The notes: generated by a model not told the origin, from the sequence alone. DNA of 64,000 nt from Streptomyces sp. NBC_00390 (GCF_036057275.1 NZ_CP107945.1:3968001-4032000); one strand, 5' to 3'. Numbered from the stretch's first letter, positions 26,995 through 35,588 are shown. Translations and numbers: made by a program.

Positions 26995-27504
26995 TCAGAG
27001 CGCCTCCCTGGAGGGCGTGCTGGGCTCGCCCGGCTTACGTACCGGAGGCAAGACGCTCCACGGGAAGTTGATCCACTGGTCGGTGCGCTTCCAGACGTAC
27101 TCGCACTTCACGAGCGAGTGGGACTTCTCGTAGATGACGGCACTGCGGACCTCGGCGACATGGTCGACGCAGAAGTCGTGCACGAGCTTGAGCGTCCTGC
27201 CGGTGTCGGCGACGTCGTCGGCGATGAGGACCTTCTTGTCCGAGAAGTCGATCGCGTTGGGGACCGGCGCCAGCATCACGGGCATCTCGAGCGTCGTCCC
27301 CACGCCGGTGTAGAACTCCACATTCACCAGGTGGATGTTCTTGCAGTCCAGCGCGTACGCGAGACCGCCTGCCACGAAGACGCCGCCGCGCGCGATGGAG
27401 AGCACGATGTCGGGCTCGTACCCGTCGTCGGCGATGGTCTGCGCGAGTTCCTGGACGGCGTCGCCGAACCTCTCGTACGTCAGGTTCTCCCGTACGTCAC
27501 TCAT
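26995..27504 (-). CDS. purine-type phosphoribosyltransferase
   Basis: 169-residue type I PRTase. PRPP-binding motif VLIADDVADTGRT at 92-104, hood region VLSIARGGVFVAGGLA at 34-49, and the variable loop after TGVGTTLEMP. Similar proteins are annotated as xanthine or hypoxanthine phosphoribosyltransferases for purine salvage; the base preference is not clear from sequence. It lies 9 bp downstream of dcd on the same strand, so both nucleotide-metabolism genes are probably one transcript. Confidence 0.85.
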   Translation of the reverse strand: MSDVRENLTYERFGDAVQELAQTIADDGYEPDIVLSIARGGVFVAGGLAYALDCKNIHLVNVEFYTGVGTTLEMPVMLAPVPNAIDFSDKKVLIADDVADTGRTLKLVHDFCVDHVAEVRSAVIYEKSHSLVKCEYVWKRTDQWINFPWSVLPPVRKPGEPSTPSREAL

Positions 27505-27513
27505 TGCCGTTCC

Positions 27514-28089
27514 CTACACCTGCGTCCGGTGGAAGTTCACGAAGGACCGGGAGGCGGTGGGTCCGCGCTGCCCCTGGTAACGGGAGCCGTACTTCTCGGA
27601 GCCGTACGGATGCTCCGCCGGCGAGCTCAGCCGGAACATGCACAGCTGCCCGATCTTCATTCCCGGCCACAGCTTGATCGGCAGGGTGGCCAGATTCGAC
27701 AGCTCCAGCGTGACGTGCCCGGAGAATCCGGGGTCGATGAAGCCGGCCGTCGAGTGCGTGACCAGCCCGAGCCGTCCGAGAGAGCTCTTGCCCTCCAGAC
27801 GGGAGGCGAGGTCGTCCGGCAGCGAGATGACCTCGTACGTCGATGCGAGCACGAACTCACCGGGGTGCAGGATGAATGCCTCGTCACCCTCCGGCTCGAC
27901 CAACCGGGTCAGATCGGCCTGCTCGACGGCGGGGTCGATGTGGGGATAGCGGTGGTTCTCGAACACCCTGAAGTAGCGGTCCAGCCGCACATCGATGCTC
28001 GAGGGCTGCACCATCGAATCGTCGAACGGGTCGATGCGTACACGCCCGGCGTCGATCTCGGTTCGGATGTCCTGGTCTGAGAGAAGCAC
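27514..28089 (-). CDS. dcd: dCTP deaminase
   Basis: 191 residues, full length. Trimeric dUTPase-fold enzyme converting dCTP to dUTP (or dUMP in bifunctional forms). Visible motifs: MVQPSSIDVRLDRYFRVF, HPGEFVLASTYEVISLPDDL, EGKSSLGRLGLVTHSTAG (active-site Ser-Ser and nucleotide-binding segment), FIDPGFSGHVTLELSN with the catalytic glutamate, and MKIGQLCMFRL. It precedes the phosphoribosyltransferase. The position of dcd beside tRNA-Gly makes it the stable core-side neighbour of the island. Confidence 0.95.
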   Translation of the reverse strand: MLLSDQDIRTEIDAGRVRIDPFDDSMVQPSSIDVRLDRYFRVFENHRYPHIDPAVEQADLTRLVEPEGDEAFILHPGEFVLASTYEVISLPDDLASRLEGKSSLGRLGLVTHSTAGFIDPGFSGHVTLELSNLATLPIKLWPGMKIGQLCMFRLSSPAEHPYGSEKYGSRYQGQRGPTASRSFVNFHRTQV

Positions 28090-28158
28090 CCCCCGAGGAT
28101 ACGCAGAGCGCGCGGGCCCGCCTTCATCGGACGGGACCGCGCGCCCGGACCGTCTCCG

Positions 28159-28335
28159 TTACCGCTTGTCCTGCGCCTCCACGGGCACGGCATGCCTCAG
28201 CCGCGCACAGCGTGGGCACCGGATGAGCCGCCCGGGTCCGAGCCGGTCGGCACCCAGCTGCTGCATCGGAAACGAAGCGGTACTGAACACATGCCCTTCG
28301 GCACAGCGGACGACGGTGCGCTCCATCAGGTCCAT
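28159..28335 (-). CDS. small zinc-ribbon-like protein
   Basis: 58 residues. Cysteine/histidine pattern: VRCAEGHVF near the N-terminus and RCPRCARLRH near the C-terminus, which would form one treble-clef or ribbon site. ATG 28335 follows GGGGAAGGGG; a second ATG at 28326 is also possible. 69 bp upstream of dcd on the same strand. Conserved-looking but unnamed; the role may be structural or nucleic-acid-binding. Confidence 0.55.
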   Translation of the reverse strand: MDLMERTVVRCAEGHVFSTASFPMQQLGADRLGPGRLIRCPRCARLRHAVPVEAQDKR

Positions 28336-28556
28336 CGGGCCCCTTCCCCTGCGAATGTGGACGAAAGCACACATTAGGGGATGCCACGGACACCACTCCA
28401 CGCGGCACTCCGCACGACCACGGTACGCCCCAACTCCCGCTCCTCGCAGCCACATCGAGCCCCTCAAGAGCACTAAAGCCCCGCGGCGAATACCACCGTG
28501 GGGCGCGCAATGAGGTAGAGTATGCGGCGCTGCAGGATCGATCACCGGTCCGCTGC

Positions 28557-28627
28557 GCGGGTGTAGTTTAATGGTAGAACATGAGCTTCCCAAGCTCAGA
28601 GCGCGGGTTCGATTCCCGTCACCCGCT
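28557..28627 (+). tRNA. tRNA-Gly (anticodon CCC)
   Basis: 71-nt cloverleaf: acceptor GCGGGTG/CACCCGC, D-arm with AATGGTAGAAC, anticodon stem TGAGC/GCTCA with loop TTCCCAA (anticodon CCC), and T-arm GCGGG-TTCGATT-CCCGT; CCA is not encoded. Its 3' half is the integration target of the island downstream. Confidence 0.97.
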
Positions 28628-28628
28628 C
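28587..28628 (+). repeat. att core in the tRNA 3' half (attL side)
   Basis: This 42-bp segment, from the anticodon loop to one base past the tRNA, is repeated exactly at 35128-35169. Tyrosine-integrase elements typically use such a tRNA 3' end, so the copy at the gene restores the functional tRNA and the distal copy marks an element end. Confidence 0.85.
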
Positions 28629-28632
28629 TTGA

Positions 28633-28665
28633 AAGAAGGCCCAGGCCAGCGACCTGGGCCTTCTT
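28633..28665 (+). terminator. terminator after tRNA-Gly
   Basis: AAGAAGGCCCAGG (28633-28645) and its complement at 28653-28665, loop of 7 nt, followed by a CGTT stretch. Related hairpins follow the att copies at 35 kb and 40 kb. Confidence 0.85.
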
Positions 28666-28873
28666 CGTTGCCTAGCCCTGTCAGACCCTCCCGTGCCCTC
28701 CGCGTGCCCCAACTCGCAGGAACACCCTGCTCGGAGGGCCCTTCGCGCACCACTTGCACCACACGGGCCCGAGGTCGCCCCGCATCGCGAGACGCACCCA
28801 TGTGACCTGCGCCACGATCCCCCTACAGCTGATGCGAATTCCCGTCCGCAACGCGGCAGTTGCCCTTCGAGGT

Positions 28874-29187
28874 TCAGACCAGGGCAGGGGTCTGGTCGGC
28901 GGGCACGCGCCGGGGGACGAGGCGGACGTAAGCGACCATGCCACGGACTTCGACGAGGGTCTGGGTGACCACCACCACTGCGGCCACCGACAGTGCGTCG
29001 GGCAGGGCGAGCGCGAGGGGCAGAACGACCAGGGAATTCCGGGTCCCGCCGGTGAACGGATCGCCCGTCCGGCGAAGGCATCGAGCTGGAACAGCCGGGC
29101 GACGGCCTTCCCGGCGAGCGCCATGACGACGAAGAAAGCCGCGTAGAACCGGATGATGGCTGCGATATCGGCGAGGATATCGGACAT
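28874..29187 (-). pseudogene. arsenite/bile-acid-symporter-type transporter, C-terminal remnant
   Basis: Two adjoining frames give the last third of a BART-superfamily transporter (arsenical resistance ACR3-like or bile acid:sodium symporter). The first frame has IIRFYAAFFVVMALAGKAVA and RLFQLDAFAGRAI; after a frameshift near 29055 the other gives FTGGTRNSLVVLPLALALPD, VVVVTQTLVE and YVRLVPRRVP. The N-terminal two thirds are absent. It lies about 250 bp inside the island. Confidence 0.65.
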
Positions 29188-29301
29188 GCCCCATTGAGGC
29201 AGTGACACGGCAGGGATGCACAGCACGTGTCTCATGGCAGATTCACATGTAACCACTATTGAGGCCACAGGTGCGCGGGCCAGCCTTGCGACGGATCTGC
29301 G

Positions 29302-29510
29302 ATGAGAGGCCGGGCTCTCCTGGCCAACGGCACGCTGGCCGTGCTGCTGGCCGGGGGCATCGGCTTCGCGTACGTGTCGCTCGGCGACGACGGGGCCACG
29401 GCCTCGGCCACACCAGGACCACGGCTGTGATGCGGGGTGATCTGACCGCTCCGGTGGTGGCGTCCGGTGCGGTGGAGAGCGCGACGAAGCGGGCGCGATC
29501 TGGATCATCC
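29302..29510 (+). pseudogene. HlyD/RND-type efflux adaptor, N-terminal remnant
   Basis: MRGRALLANGTLAVLLAGGI and GFAYVSLGDDG (42-codon frame, stop at 29428-29430) resemble the membrane anchor of Streptomyces periplasmic-adaptor proteins. The overlapping next frame continues with RGDLTAPVVASGAVESATK, matching the GDVTATV-x-ASGAVES strand that follows the anchor in such proteins. Sequence similarity then ends. Thus it is a frameshifted, truncated gene whose partner ABC transporter is missing. Confidence 0.6.
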
Positions 29511-30578
29511 CCGGCCTCCCTCGGCACGGCGGTGCACCCGATCCGCTGCACTTCCCAGCCTGCCCCCGCAAAGCCCGGCCACACCAGCCTGCCCGCCCGC
29601 CGCTCCGGGCAGGACAGGATCTACGACCAGGAGTCCTGTGGGCAGGCCGCTTTCCGCGCCCGCCGGCGAGAGAGTCCGTGAAGCCGTTACGCGGGACTGC
29701 CCCCAGAATCCCCCCACAAGCCGCTGACCAGTGCGGATAACGCGTCTTGCGTGACGGAGGCCAAGAAGACGCCGAGCCTGCTTTCGACCGGTCAGCCAGT
29801 CTGGCCAAGCCCGTGACCTGCGCGTTCGCAGTGCATGAAATCCCTGCCCCGTTGCCGTTCGAGGTCGATTACCTCACTGCCGAACACGCGAAAATCTATC
29901 TTCGCTGGAGTAGACATTGGGTGGTGGCGTGGTTATGGTTTCTCTCGTAGCCCAGAGAGACACAGGGCCTGGCAGAGACGAACTGCCGGGCAGCAGTACA
30001 GGTAAGTTGCAATTCGCAGGACGGTGCGGTGGTGGAGTTGCGAAGCCAGGGTTGGTGCAGGACGGCGACGTGACTGATGACCGGACCGGGCGGCCCGCAG
30101 TGATCAGGGGCCGCCGTGAGAAGTACCGCGGTTAACGCAGTGGCAGTACCCGTAAGTGCAGTGCGCAGTACCCAGCAGTGAAGTCAGTGAGCAGCACCTC
30201 GGTGAAGGCGTCGGCTGCGGGCGCGCGCACCGGGAAGTTCGGCAGTGGGGTTCTAAGCCAGAGCAGACGCAGGACGGGCGACGGGGCTGGCTGCCGAAGA
30301 GTGGCGCTTACCGAGGCCACCAGCAGTATCGCGTTATCAGCAGTACGCAGTCCCCCGTTGGGTAAGCAGTTGATCACCGAGGGAAGAACGGAGGAGCCGA
30401 GCGCCATCAGGATCGCCCGGGTGGAGTGTTGAGCCCGGGTACCGCAGGACATCGATAGTGAGGTGGTCTCCGGTCAAGCAACCGCGATCCCCGCACCCCC
30501 GACAGAGCTCAGGTCGGGTCTGCGGAAACAGAAGGCCGGCGCAGGATCAGGGCCGGCAGATGGTGTAGTAGTTCCTTC
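29511..30578 (+). other. long gene-free stretch with CAGTAC repeats (candidate long leader RNA)
   Basis: No plausible gene over more than 1 kb. Between 29994 and 30346 the hexamer CAGTAC occurs at 29994, 30144, 30166 and 30341, with variants (CAGTAT at 30324, many CAGTG). GC is lower than in the coding neighbours. It leads without terminator into the palindrome at 30579 and the MerR-type gene, so it could be its untranslated leader or an iteron-like region of the element. No direct evidence of transcription. Confidence 0.45.
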
Positions 30579-30610
30579 GGGGCCCTGGTGCCGTACGGCA
30601 CCAGGGCCCC
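30579..30610. promoter_or_regulatory. 32-bp perfect palindrome upstream of the MerR-type gene
   Basis: Left arm GGGGCCCTGGTGCCGT, right arm ACGGCACCAGGGCCCC, no spacer, ending 26 bp before the start codon at 30637. It would form a very stable hairpin in RNA or a dimeric protein site in DNA. It could sequester or terminate the transcript. Confidence 0.7.
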
Positions 30611-30636
30611 TCCACGCGTTGCCACAGAGAGGTGCA

Positions 30637-30966
30637 ATGACCGCACACGACTCGTTCGACGGCCGTCTCGACGACGAGGACTACCCCGCCTACACCATGG
30701 GCCGGGCCGCAGAAATGCTCGGCACCACCCAAGCCTTCCTCCGCGCCCTCGGCGAAGCCCGCCTCATCACCCCACTGCGCTCCGAGGGCGGCCACCGCCG
30801 CTACTCGCGCTACCAACTGCGCATCGCCTCGCGCGCCCGGGAACTCGTTGACCAGGGCACCCCCATCGAGGCCGCCTGCCGCATCATCGTCCTCGAAGAC
30901 CAGCTCGAAGAAGCCCAGCGCATCAACGCCGAATACCGCCGCGCCGCCGAATCATCCGCTTCGTAG
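30637..30966 (+). CDS. MerR-type HTH regulator, short
   Basis: 109 residues. MerR-like winged HTH: YTMGRAAEMLGTTQAFLRAL (helices 1-2), LITPLRSEGGHRRYSRYQLR (wing), then a helix LVDQGTPIEAACRIIVLEDQ and a short coiled coil. There is no ligand-binding domain. ATG 30637 follows AGAGAGG. Proteins of this type are abundant in Streptomyces and commonly preceded by long leaders. It is an intact gene inside the otherwise decayed left part of the island. Confidence 0.8.
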   Translation: MTAHDSFDGRLDDEDYPAYTMGRAAEMLGTTQAFLRALGEARLITPLRSEGGHRRYSRYQLRIASRARELVDQGTPIEAACRIIVLEDQLEEAQRINAEYRRAAESSAS

Positions 30967-31169
30967 GCCGCAGCGTGCGGACTACATCTGCGAGGCGACG
31001 GCCCGCGGGCCGGGGCCTTCGATAGTGGAGCGCCCGAGGCCGTGCGCCACACGTGGGCCACGCTCGGCCTCACCCCGGTCGGCGCGCGACTGGAACGCGA
31101 AGGATGACCTCCGGCGAGTCGTAGGGGTGGGGGACGGCCACGGGCCCGGCCTGATCCGAAAGGCACGCC

Positions 31170-32438
31170 CTAGATGCGGGCGAACTTCTCGGTCTGGTGG
31201 GCGAACTCCTCGGCCATGGCCGCGCTGACCGTGGGCCTGGTGTCGCCGATGGTGCCCAGGTAGTCCTCGGTGGTGGGGCGGGCCCGGGTTCCGGTGTCGA
31301 AGGTGCGCTCAAACTGGACCTGGGAGACGGTGCGCGCCACATGGGCGATGTCGGCAGGGGTGAATCCCTCGCTGGCGGTCGCCAGCACCCCGCTGTCGGC
31401 CTCCGCGCCCGCTCGGGCCAGGTAGCTCTCCCACAGCGCGGTTCTCGCGCGCTCGTCGGGCGGGCCGATCGGCAGCACGTAGTCGAAGCGGCCGTGCCGC
31501 AGGAACGCGGAGTCGAGCGTGGTCACGTCATTCGTGGCGCAGACGAGCAGCCGCCCGTCCTGGCCCCGGAACCGGACGATCGCCTTGAGCAGTTCGTTGA
31601 CAACGCCGACCGCGGTCGCGTCCGCACCGCTGCGTGTCCCCGCGATCTCCTCGACCTCGTCGATGAAGACCAGGACATGGTCGAGCCGGGCGATCTCGTC
31701 GAAGCGCCGGTTCAGCCCGCTGGCCAGCCCGTACTCGGCGGCCAGTCGGGCGGGGAACAGTTCGAGGAACGGCCATCCCAGACGGCTGGCGATCGCGTGC
31801 GCGAACGTACTCTTCCCCGTCCCGGGCGGCCCGAACAGCATCACCGCCCGCGGCAGCTCCACTCCGTGCTGGGCGGCCATTTCGGGATGGGCCAGTGGCA
31901 GGACCAGGCGCCGCTCGATGAGCTCCTTCTCCCTCTGCATGCCCGCGACCTTCTGCCACAGTCCCCCGGGCGGCAGCTCCGCTCCGAGCGAGGAGAGCAT
32001 GCTGACCGCCTGAGGGGTCACTCGCCCGCGCTTCTCGAAGAAGACCAGGCCCGGACGGGCACCGAAGCCGCAGTTGTGCAGGGCCGTGGCACCGGTCGCG
32101 CCGTCGGGCAGGACCGCGTGCACCGTTCGGACGCCACCGGCGAACAGCCGGTGCTCCAGGGCCGTGATCAGGTCGCTGCCCAGCCCCTGGTGCCGCCAGG
32201 CAGGCGCCATGCAGATACGCAGGATCCACGCCCGGTCACCCTCCACCCTGCTCACCGCGGCGCCGACCACCACCTCGTCCGCCGTCGCCACCACCGCCGG
32301 GTGGAGGGTCTGGAGGGCCGCCACGGCGTCCGAGAGCGGAAAGAGAGGTGACTCTTCGGCCGTGCCGCTCTCCGCATCGACGCGGACCACCGCTTCGAGA
32401 TCGTCCTGGGCGTAGTCCCTGACACGCCAACCCGTCAT
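31170..32438 (-). CDS. GNAT acetyltransferase - AAA+ ATPase fusion
   Basis: 422 residues. Residues 1-135 form a GNAT domain with the acetyl-CoA loop RHQGLGS at 82-88 and NCGF near 122. Residues about 165-422 form a classical AAA+ module: Walker A GPPGTGKST at 203-211, Walker B VLVFIDE at 255-261, sensor 1 ATND at 301-304, and RHGRFD at 314-319 supplying arginine fingers. The ATPase part resembles FtsH/SpoVK-type AAA proteins without a protease. The start is ATG 32438 with GGAG at 6 nt; the in-frame ATG at 32498 lacks a ribosome site. Island-encoded; substrate and target of acetylation unknown. Confidence 0.8.
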   Translation of the reverse strand: MTGWRVRDYAQDDLEAVVRVDAESGTAEESPLFPLSDAVAALQTLHPAVVATADEVVVGAAVSRVEGDRAWILRICMAPAWRHQGLGSDLITALEHRLFAGGVRTVHAVLPDGATGATALHNCGFGARPGLVFFEKRGRVTPQAVSMLSSLGAELPPGGLWQKVAGMQREKELIERRLVLPLAHPEMAAQHGVELPRAVMLFGPPGTGKSTFAHAIASRLGWPFLELFPARLAAEYGLASGLNRRFDEIARLDHVLVFIDEVEEIAGTRSGADATAVGVVNELLKAIVRFRGQDGRLLVCATNDVTTLDSAFLRHGRFDYVLPIGPPDERARTALWESYLARAGAEADSGVLATASEGFTPADIAHVARTVSQVQFERTFDTGTRARPTTEDYLGTIGDTRPTVSAAMAEEFAHQTEKFARI

Positions 32439-32749
32439 GATCAGCTCCGCGTGTTCGGCCGTACTCCCATCATCGGCCGATGTGCGCGGGACGCGCACAT
32501 CGGCCCTTCAGGCCGGCGGCACTGGACGGCACAGCGACACCTCACGGCGGCAGAGCCCCGCCTCGGTTGCCGTCCTCCGCTCCATGACGAAGCCCCAGGT
32601 CAGCGACCTCGGGCTGGTCTGTCGCCAGACGGCTCCCTTCACCACCGCGGGCCGGAAAATGCCTGGTAGCAGCCGGGACCCGACCGTGCACGCCCTGCGT
32701 GAACCGGCCACCGGGGAATCCGGGTCGTCGAGGCCGCCAGGCACGGAAG

Positions 32750-33091
32750 CCCCCCGCATTCCGCCGGATGGTGCCCCGCCAGGTGATCAGACATCCGAAG
32801 CGGGGCGGAGACAGGACCGTCGAGGCCCGACGCCGGAGGGCGGGGCCGCGCGCGGCGAGCGGAAGCGAGCCGCCTCGATGAAGCAGGGCAGGATCTACCG
32901 CGCTCGGATCAGCTGCTTGCCGTGGAGGCTGCGGACGCCAGGGCACCAGGGGTGTCCGGACTGTCCGGATAGAGCTCCGACCTGCGAGAACCACTTAGAC
33001 CCTCGGAACAGAGGCTGTCCGGGGTGTCCGGTCACAGACGGCTGCAACATCCCCGGATGTTGCAGCCCGTCGACGAAGCCGACCTCCAATC
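32750..33091. repeat. long direct repeat, copy 1 (left of YVTN gene)
   Basis: About 340 bp closely similar to 34612-34962, in the same orientation. Shared landmarks: CCCCCCGCATTCCGCC at the start, GGGGCCGCGCGCGGCGAGCG in the middle, repeated TGTCCGG units, and an inverted repeat GGCTGCAACATCC/GGATGTTGCAGCC (33041-33068) near the end. No gene is recognised in it. With 32439-32749, which shows nothing, it makes up the gap before the YVTN gene. Confidence 0.8.
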
Positions 33092-33206
33092 TGAGTGTCC
33101 GTCATGCGATCTCGCTTCTCCGGCCTGGCGGGGCCACCCGGGCACCGTCGGCGTGATGAGTTCACGGTCTTGCACGGTCCTCCGGACATGCCCAGGTGCG
33201 TTGTTC

Positions 33207-34448
33207 TTATGGGGTGTTGTCGGCGCAGACGGCGTAGGGGGTGGCGGTGATGTCCTGTGTGGTGGGGTTGGTGAGGGAGACTTGCCAGGTGTCGTTGACC
33301 GGTTTGCTGGTGAGGTTGCTGGGTGCGGGGCCGGTGAGTTCGAATCCGCCGCCGGTGATGACGCTTCCGGCGGGGCAGGCAGCCGTCGAAGCGGGGACTA
33401 CTGCGACAGCCACCCCGAAGGGGCCGGTGCCGACGGGGACGGTGGCGGCGACCGTGTTCGTGCCCGTGTCGATCACCGACACACTGCCCGAACCGAAGTT
33501 GGTGACGTAGGCAAAGGTGCCGGCCGGGTTCACCGCCACCCCCTGGGGGTTGGTGCCGACGGGGACGGTGGCGGTGACCGTGTTCGTGCCCGTGTCGATC
33601 ACCGACACACTGCCCGAACCGAAGTTGGTGACGTAGGCAAAGGTGCCGGCCGGGTTCACCGCCACCCCCTGGGGGTTGGTGCCGACGGGGACGGTGGCGG
33701 CGACCGTGTTCGTCGCCGTGTCGATCACCGACACATCGTTCCCGCCTTGGTTGGTGACGTAGGCGAAGGTGCCGGCCGGATTCACCGCCACACCGACGGG
33801 CACGAGGCCGACGGGGACGGTGGCGGTGACCGTGTTCGTGCCCGTGTCGATCACCGACACAGTGTTCGCGCCTGGGTTGGTGACGTAGGCGAAGGTGCCG
33901 GCCGGGTTCACCGCCACACCGGTGGGGAGGGTGCCGGCGGGGACGGTGGCGGCGACCGTGTTCGTCGCCGTGTCGATCACCGACACAGTGTTCGAACTGC
34001 GGTTGGTGACGTAGGCGAAGGTGCCGGCCGGGTTCACCGCCACCCCGAAGGGGGCGGTGCCGACGGGGACGGTGGCGGTGACCGTGTTCGTTGCCGTGTC
34101 GATCACCGACACATCGTTCGAATTGCGGTTGGCGACGTAGGCGAAGGTGCCGGCCGGATTCACCGCCACCCCGAAGGGGACGGAGCCCACGGGGACGGTG
34201 GCGGTGACCGTGTTCGTGCCCGTGTCGATCACCGACACATTGTCCGAATTGGCGTTGGCGACGTAGGCGAAGGTGCCGGGATCGGCTGCTGCGGGCGTGG
34301 CCGCCGCGACCGGGAGGGCCAGGCCGGCCAGCACCACGGCCACCGCAGCAACGCGGGCCCGTACCCGCACCCACCACAAACCCTCACGCCTGCGGCGCGG
34401 AACCGCGGCCGACTCCCGCGGCACCTCAGCGACGGCAACACCCGACAT
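33207..34448 (-). CDS. exported seven-blade YVTN beta-propeller protein
   Basis: 413 residues. A basic N-region and hydrophobic segment (AAVAVVLAGLALPVAAAT) form the export signal. Seven 42-residue YVTN repeats follow, each FAYV-x-N...VSVIDT-x-TNTV-x-ATVPVG...GVAVNPAGT, predicting one closed propeller; blades six and seven are almost identical in DNA. The last 60 residues (ACPAGSVITGGGFEL ... YAVCADNTP) are a small exported domain with two cysteines. ATG 34448 follows GAGGAGGT; the frame is open to 34550. It lies between two copies of a 340-bp direct repeat. Likely a surface or extracellular binding protein; ligand unknown. Confidence 0.87.
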   Translation of the reverse strand: MSGVAVAEVPRESAAVPRRRREGLWWVRVRARVAAVAVVLAGLALPVAAATPAAADPGTFAYVANANSDNVSVIDTGTNTVTATVPVGSVPFGVAVNPAGTFAYVANRNSNDVSVIDTATNTVTATVPVGTAPFGVAVNPAGTFAYVTNRSSNTVSVIDTATNTVAATVPAGTLPTGVAVNPAGTFAYVTNPGANTVSVIDTGTNTVTATVPVGLVPVGVAVNPAGTFAYVTNQGGNDVSVIDTATNTVAATVPVGTNPQGVAVNPAGTFAYVTNFGSGSVSVIDTGTNTVTATVPVGTNPQGVAVNPAGTFAYVTNFGSGSVSVIDTGTNTVAATVPVGTGPFGVAVAVVPASTAACPAGSVITGGGFELTGPAPSNLTSKPVNDTWQVSLTNPTTQDITATPYAVCADNTP

Positions 34449-34611
34449 CAAGACCTCCTCAGCACACCGCAACGCAATACTCGACCCGACCCGACAGGAA
34501 ACGACACAACAATCCGCAACCGAACGGCACAGCTCACCCACACGAGGCATCGGCGAACCGTGCCGACGCTAACCCCGGCGAACAGCAGCAACCACGCTCA
34601 ACCGCGCGACA

Positions 34612-34962
34612 CCCCCCGCATTCCGCCAGATGCTGTCCCGCCAGGTGACTCAGACATCCGGAGCGGCGCGGAAACAGGAACGTCGAGGCCGATGCTGGAA
34701 CCGGGGCCGCGCGCGGCGAGCGGAAGCGAGCCGCCTTGATGAAGTAAGTAGGGCGGGTTCCACCGCGCTCGGATCCGCTGCTTGCCGTAGAGGCCGCGGA
34801 CGCCAGGGCACCAGAGGGGTCCGGACTGTCCGGCTGTCCGGACAGAGCCCCGACCTGCGAGAACCGCCCGGATACTCGGAACAGAGGTTGTCCCGGGTGT
34901 CCGGTCACAGACGGCTGCAACATTCGTGGGTGTTGCAGCCCGTCGGCGAAGCCGACCCCAAT
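34612..34962. repeat. long direct repeat, copy 2 (right of YVTN gene)
   Basis: Diverged copy of 32750-33091 with scattered substitutions and small indels, including the TGTCCGG units and a looser form of the terminal inverted repeat (GGCTGCAACA/TGTTGCAGCC, 34912-34941). It lies 165 bp upstream of the second att core. The remainder of 34449-35127 shows no gene. Confidence 0.8.
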
Positions 34963-35127
34963 GGGTCGCAGGCGCCGCAGGCGACTTCCGTGTCGAGTCG
35001 CGCACCACTTCGCACCACTCGGGGCGGACAGTCACGGTCAACTGCGGTGACTCGAGCGCGAGAGTCAGCCGTCGGTGAAGCGGACCTGCCCAGGCCAGGC
35101 CGCTGAGATGCCACATCATTCTCTGGA

Positions 35128-35169
35128 TTCCCAAGCTCAGAGCGCGGGTTCGATTCCCGTCACCCGCTC
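35128..35169 (+). repeat. att core copy 2 (exact copy of the tRNA-Gly 3' half)
   Basis: 42 bp identical to 28587-28628, lacking the 5' half of the tRNA, so it cannot make a tRNA. It marks the right end of a 6.5-kb element integrated at tRNA-Gly. It is followed by a hairpin and an integrase remnant, the usual order at the int end of actinomycete integrative elements. Confidence 0.9.
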
Positions 35170-35177
35170 CAAAGATG

Positions 35178-35216
35178 AAGGCCCAGGCCAGGGAAATGAT
35201 CCCCGACCAGGGCCTT
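35178..35216 (+). terminator. hairpin after att copy 2
   Basis: AAGGCCC (35178-35184) and GGGCCTT (35210-35216) with partly paired interior, then TTG. It is related in sequence to the hairpin after att copy 3 (AAGATGAAGGCCC in both). Confidence 0.6.
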
Positions 35217-35219
35217 TGT

Positions 35220-35400
35220 GTTCACTTGAGCCCTCTCCGGGATGGTCAGAGCTCTTCTGGCGCGCGGTTCTCACCATCGCGTCCAACCCTCTGGCGACCT
35301 CTCTCTGACGCTCGTGGTCCGAGTGTTGACAGATCAGTGCTGCCTTCTCGGACGACTGCCCGGCGCGGACCATCGTGTCCTTGAGACGCAGGTCAGCGTC
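35220..35400 (-). pseudogene. tyrosine integrase, C-terminal remnant 1
   Basis: Minus-strand frame reads LKDTMVRAGQSSEKAALICQ, HSDHERQREVARGLDAMVRT. This is the end of phage/AICE-type tyrosine recombinases (the H-x-x-x...Y-x-H region of the catalytic box, here CQH where Y-QH is expected). Everything upstream of this segment is missing. It lies 50 bp from att copy 2, as expected for an int gene. Confidence 0.65.
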
Positions 35401-35588
35401 CCGCCTGGTCAGGCATGACCGAATACGGGATCTTTCGGACCGGTGCTTCAGGGCCCCTGCGCCGGCACTTGACCGGGCCAAAGACTCCACCGACCAATGC
35501 GGCCTCGGGGGTGAGGTGCGTTCCCGCCCCGAGACCGCCTAGCCTCTACCGGTCCGCCTGGCCTCGGGCGGTTCAAGGAGGGGTGTTC

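Noticed and set aside
28596..29081. Frames ending in ERVTGIEPAL (here and at 35137-35490)
   Set aside because: This well-known spurious ending is the antisense translation of a tRNA 3' end; here it reflects tRNA-Gly and its att copy, not a gene.
33470..34260. Regular 126-bp repeats that might look like a CRISPR array
   Set aside because: The repeats are in frame, code for YVTN blades and have no short-repeat/unique-spacer structure. No CRISPR or cas gene was seen in the window.
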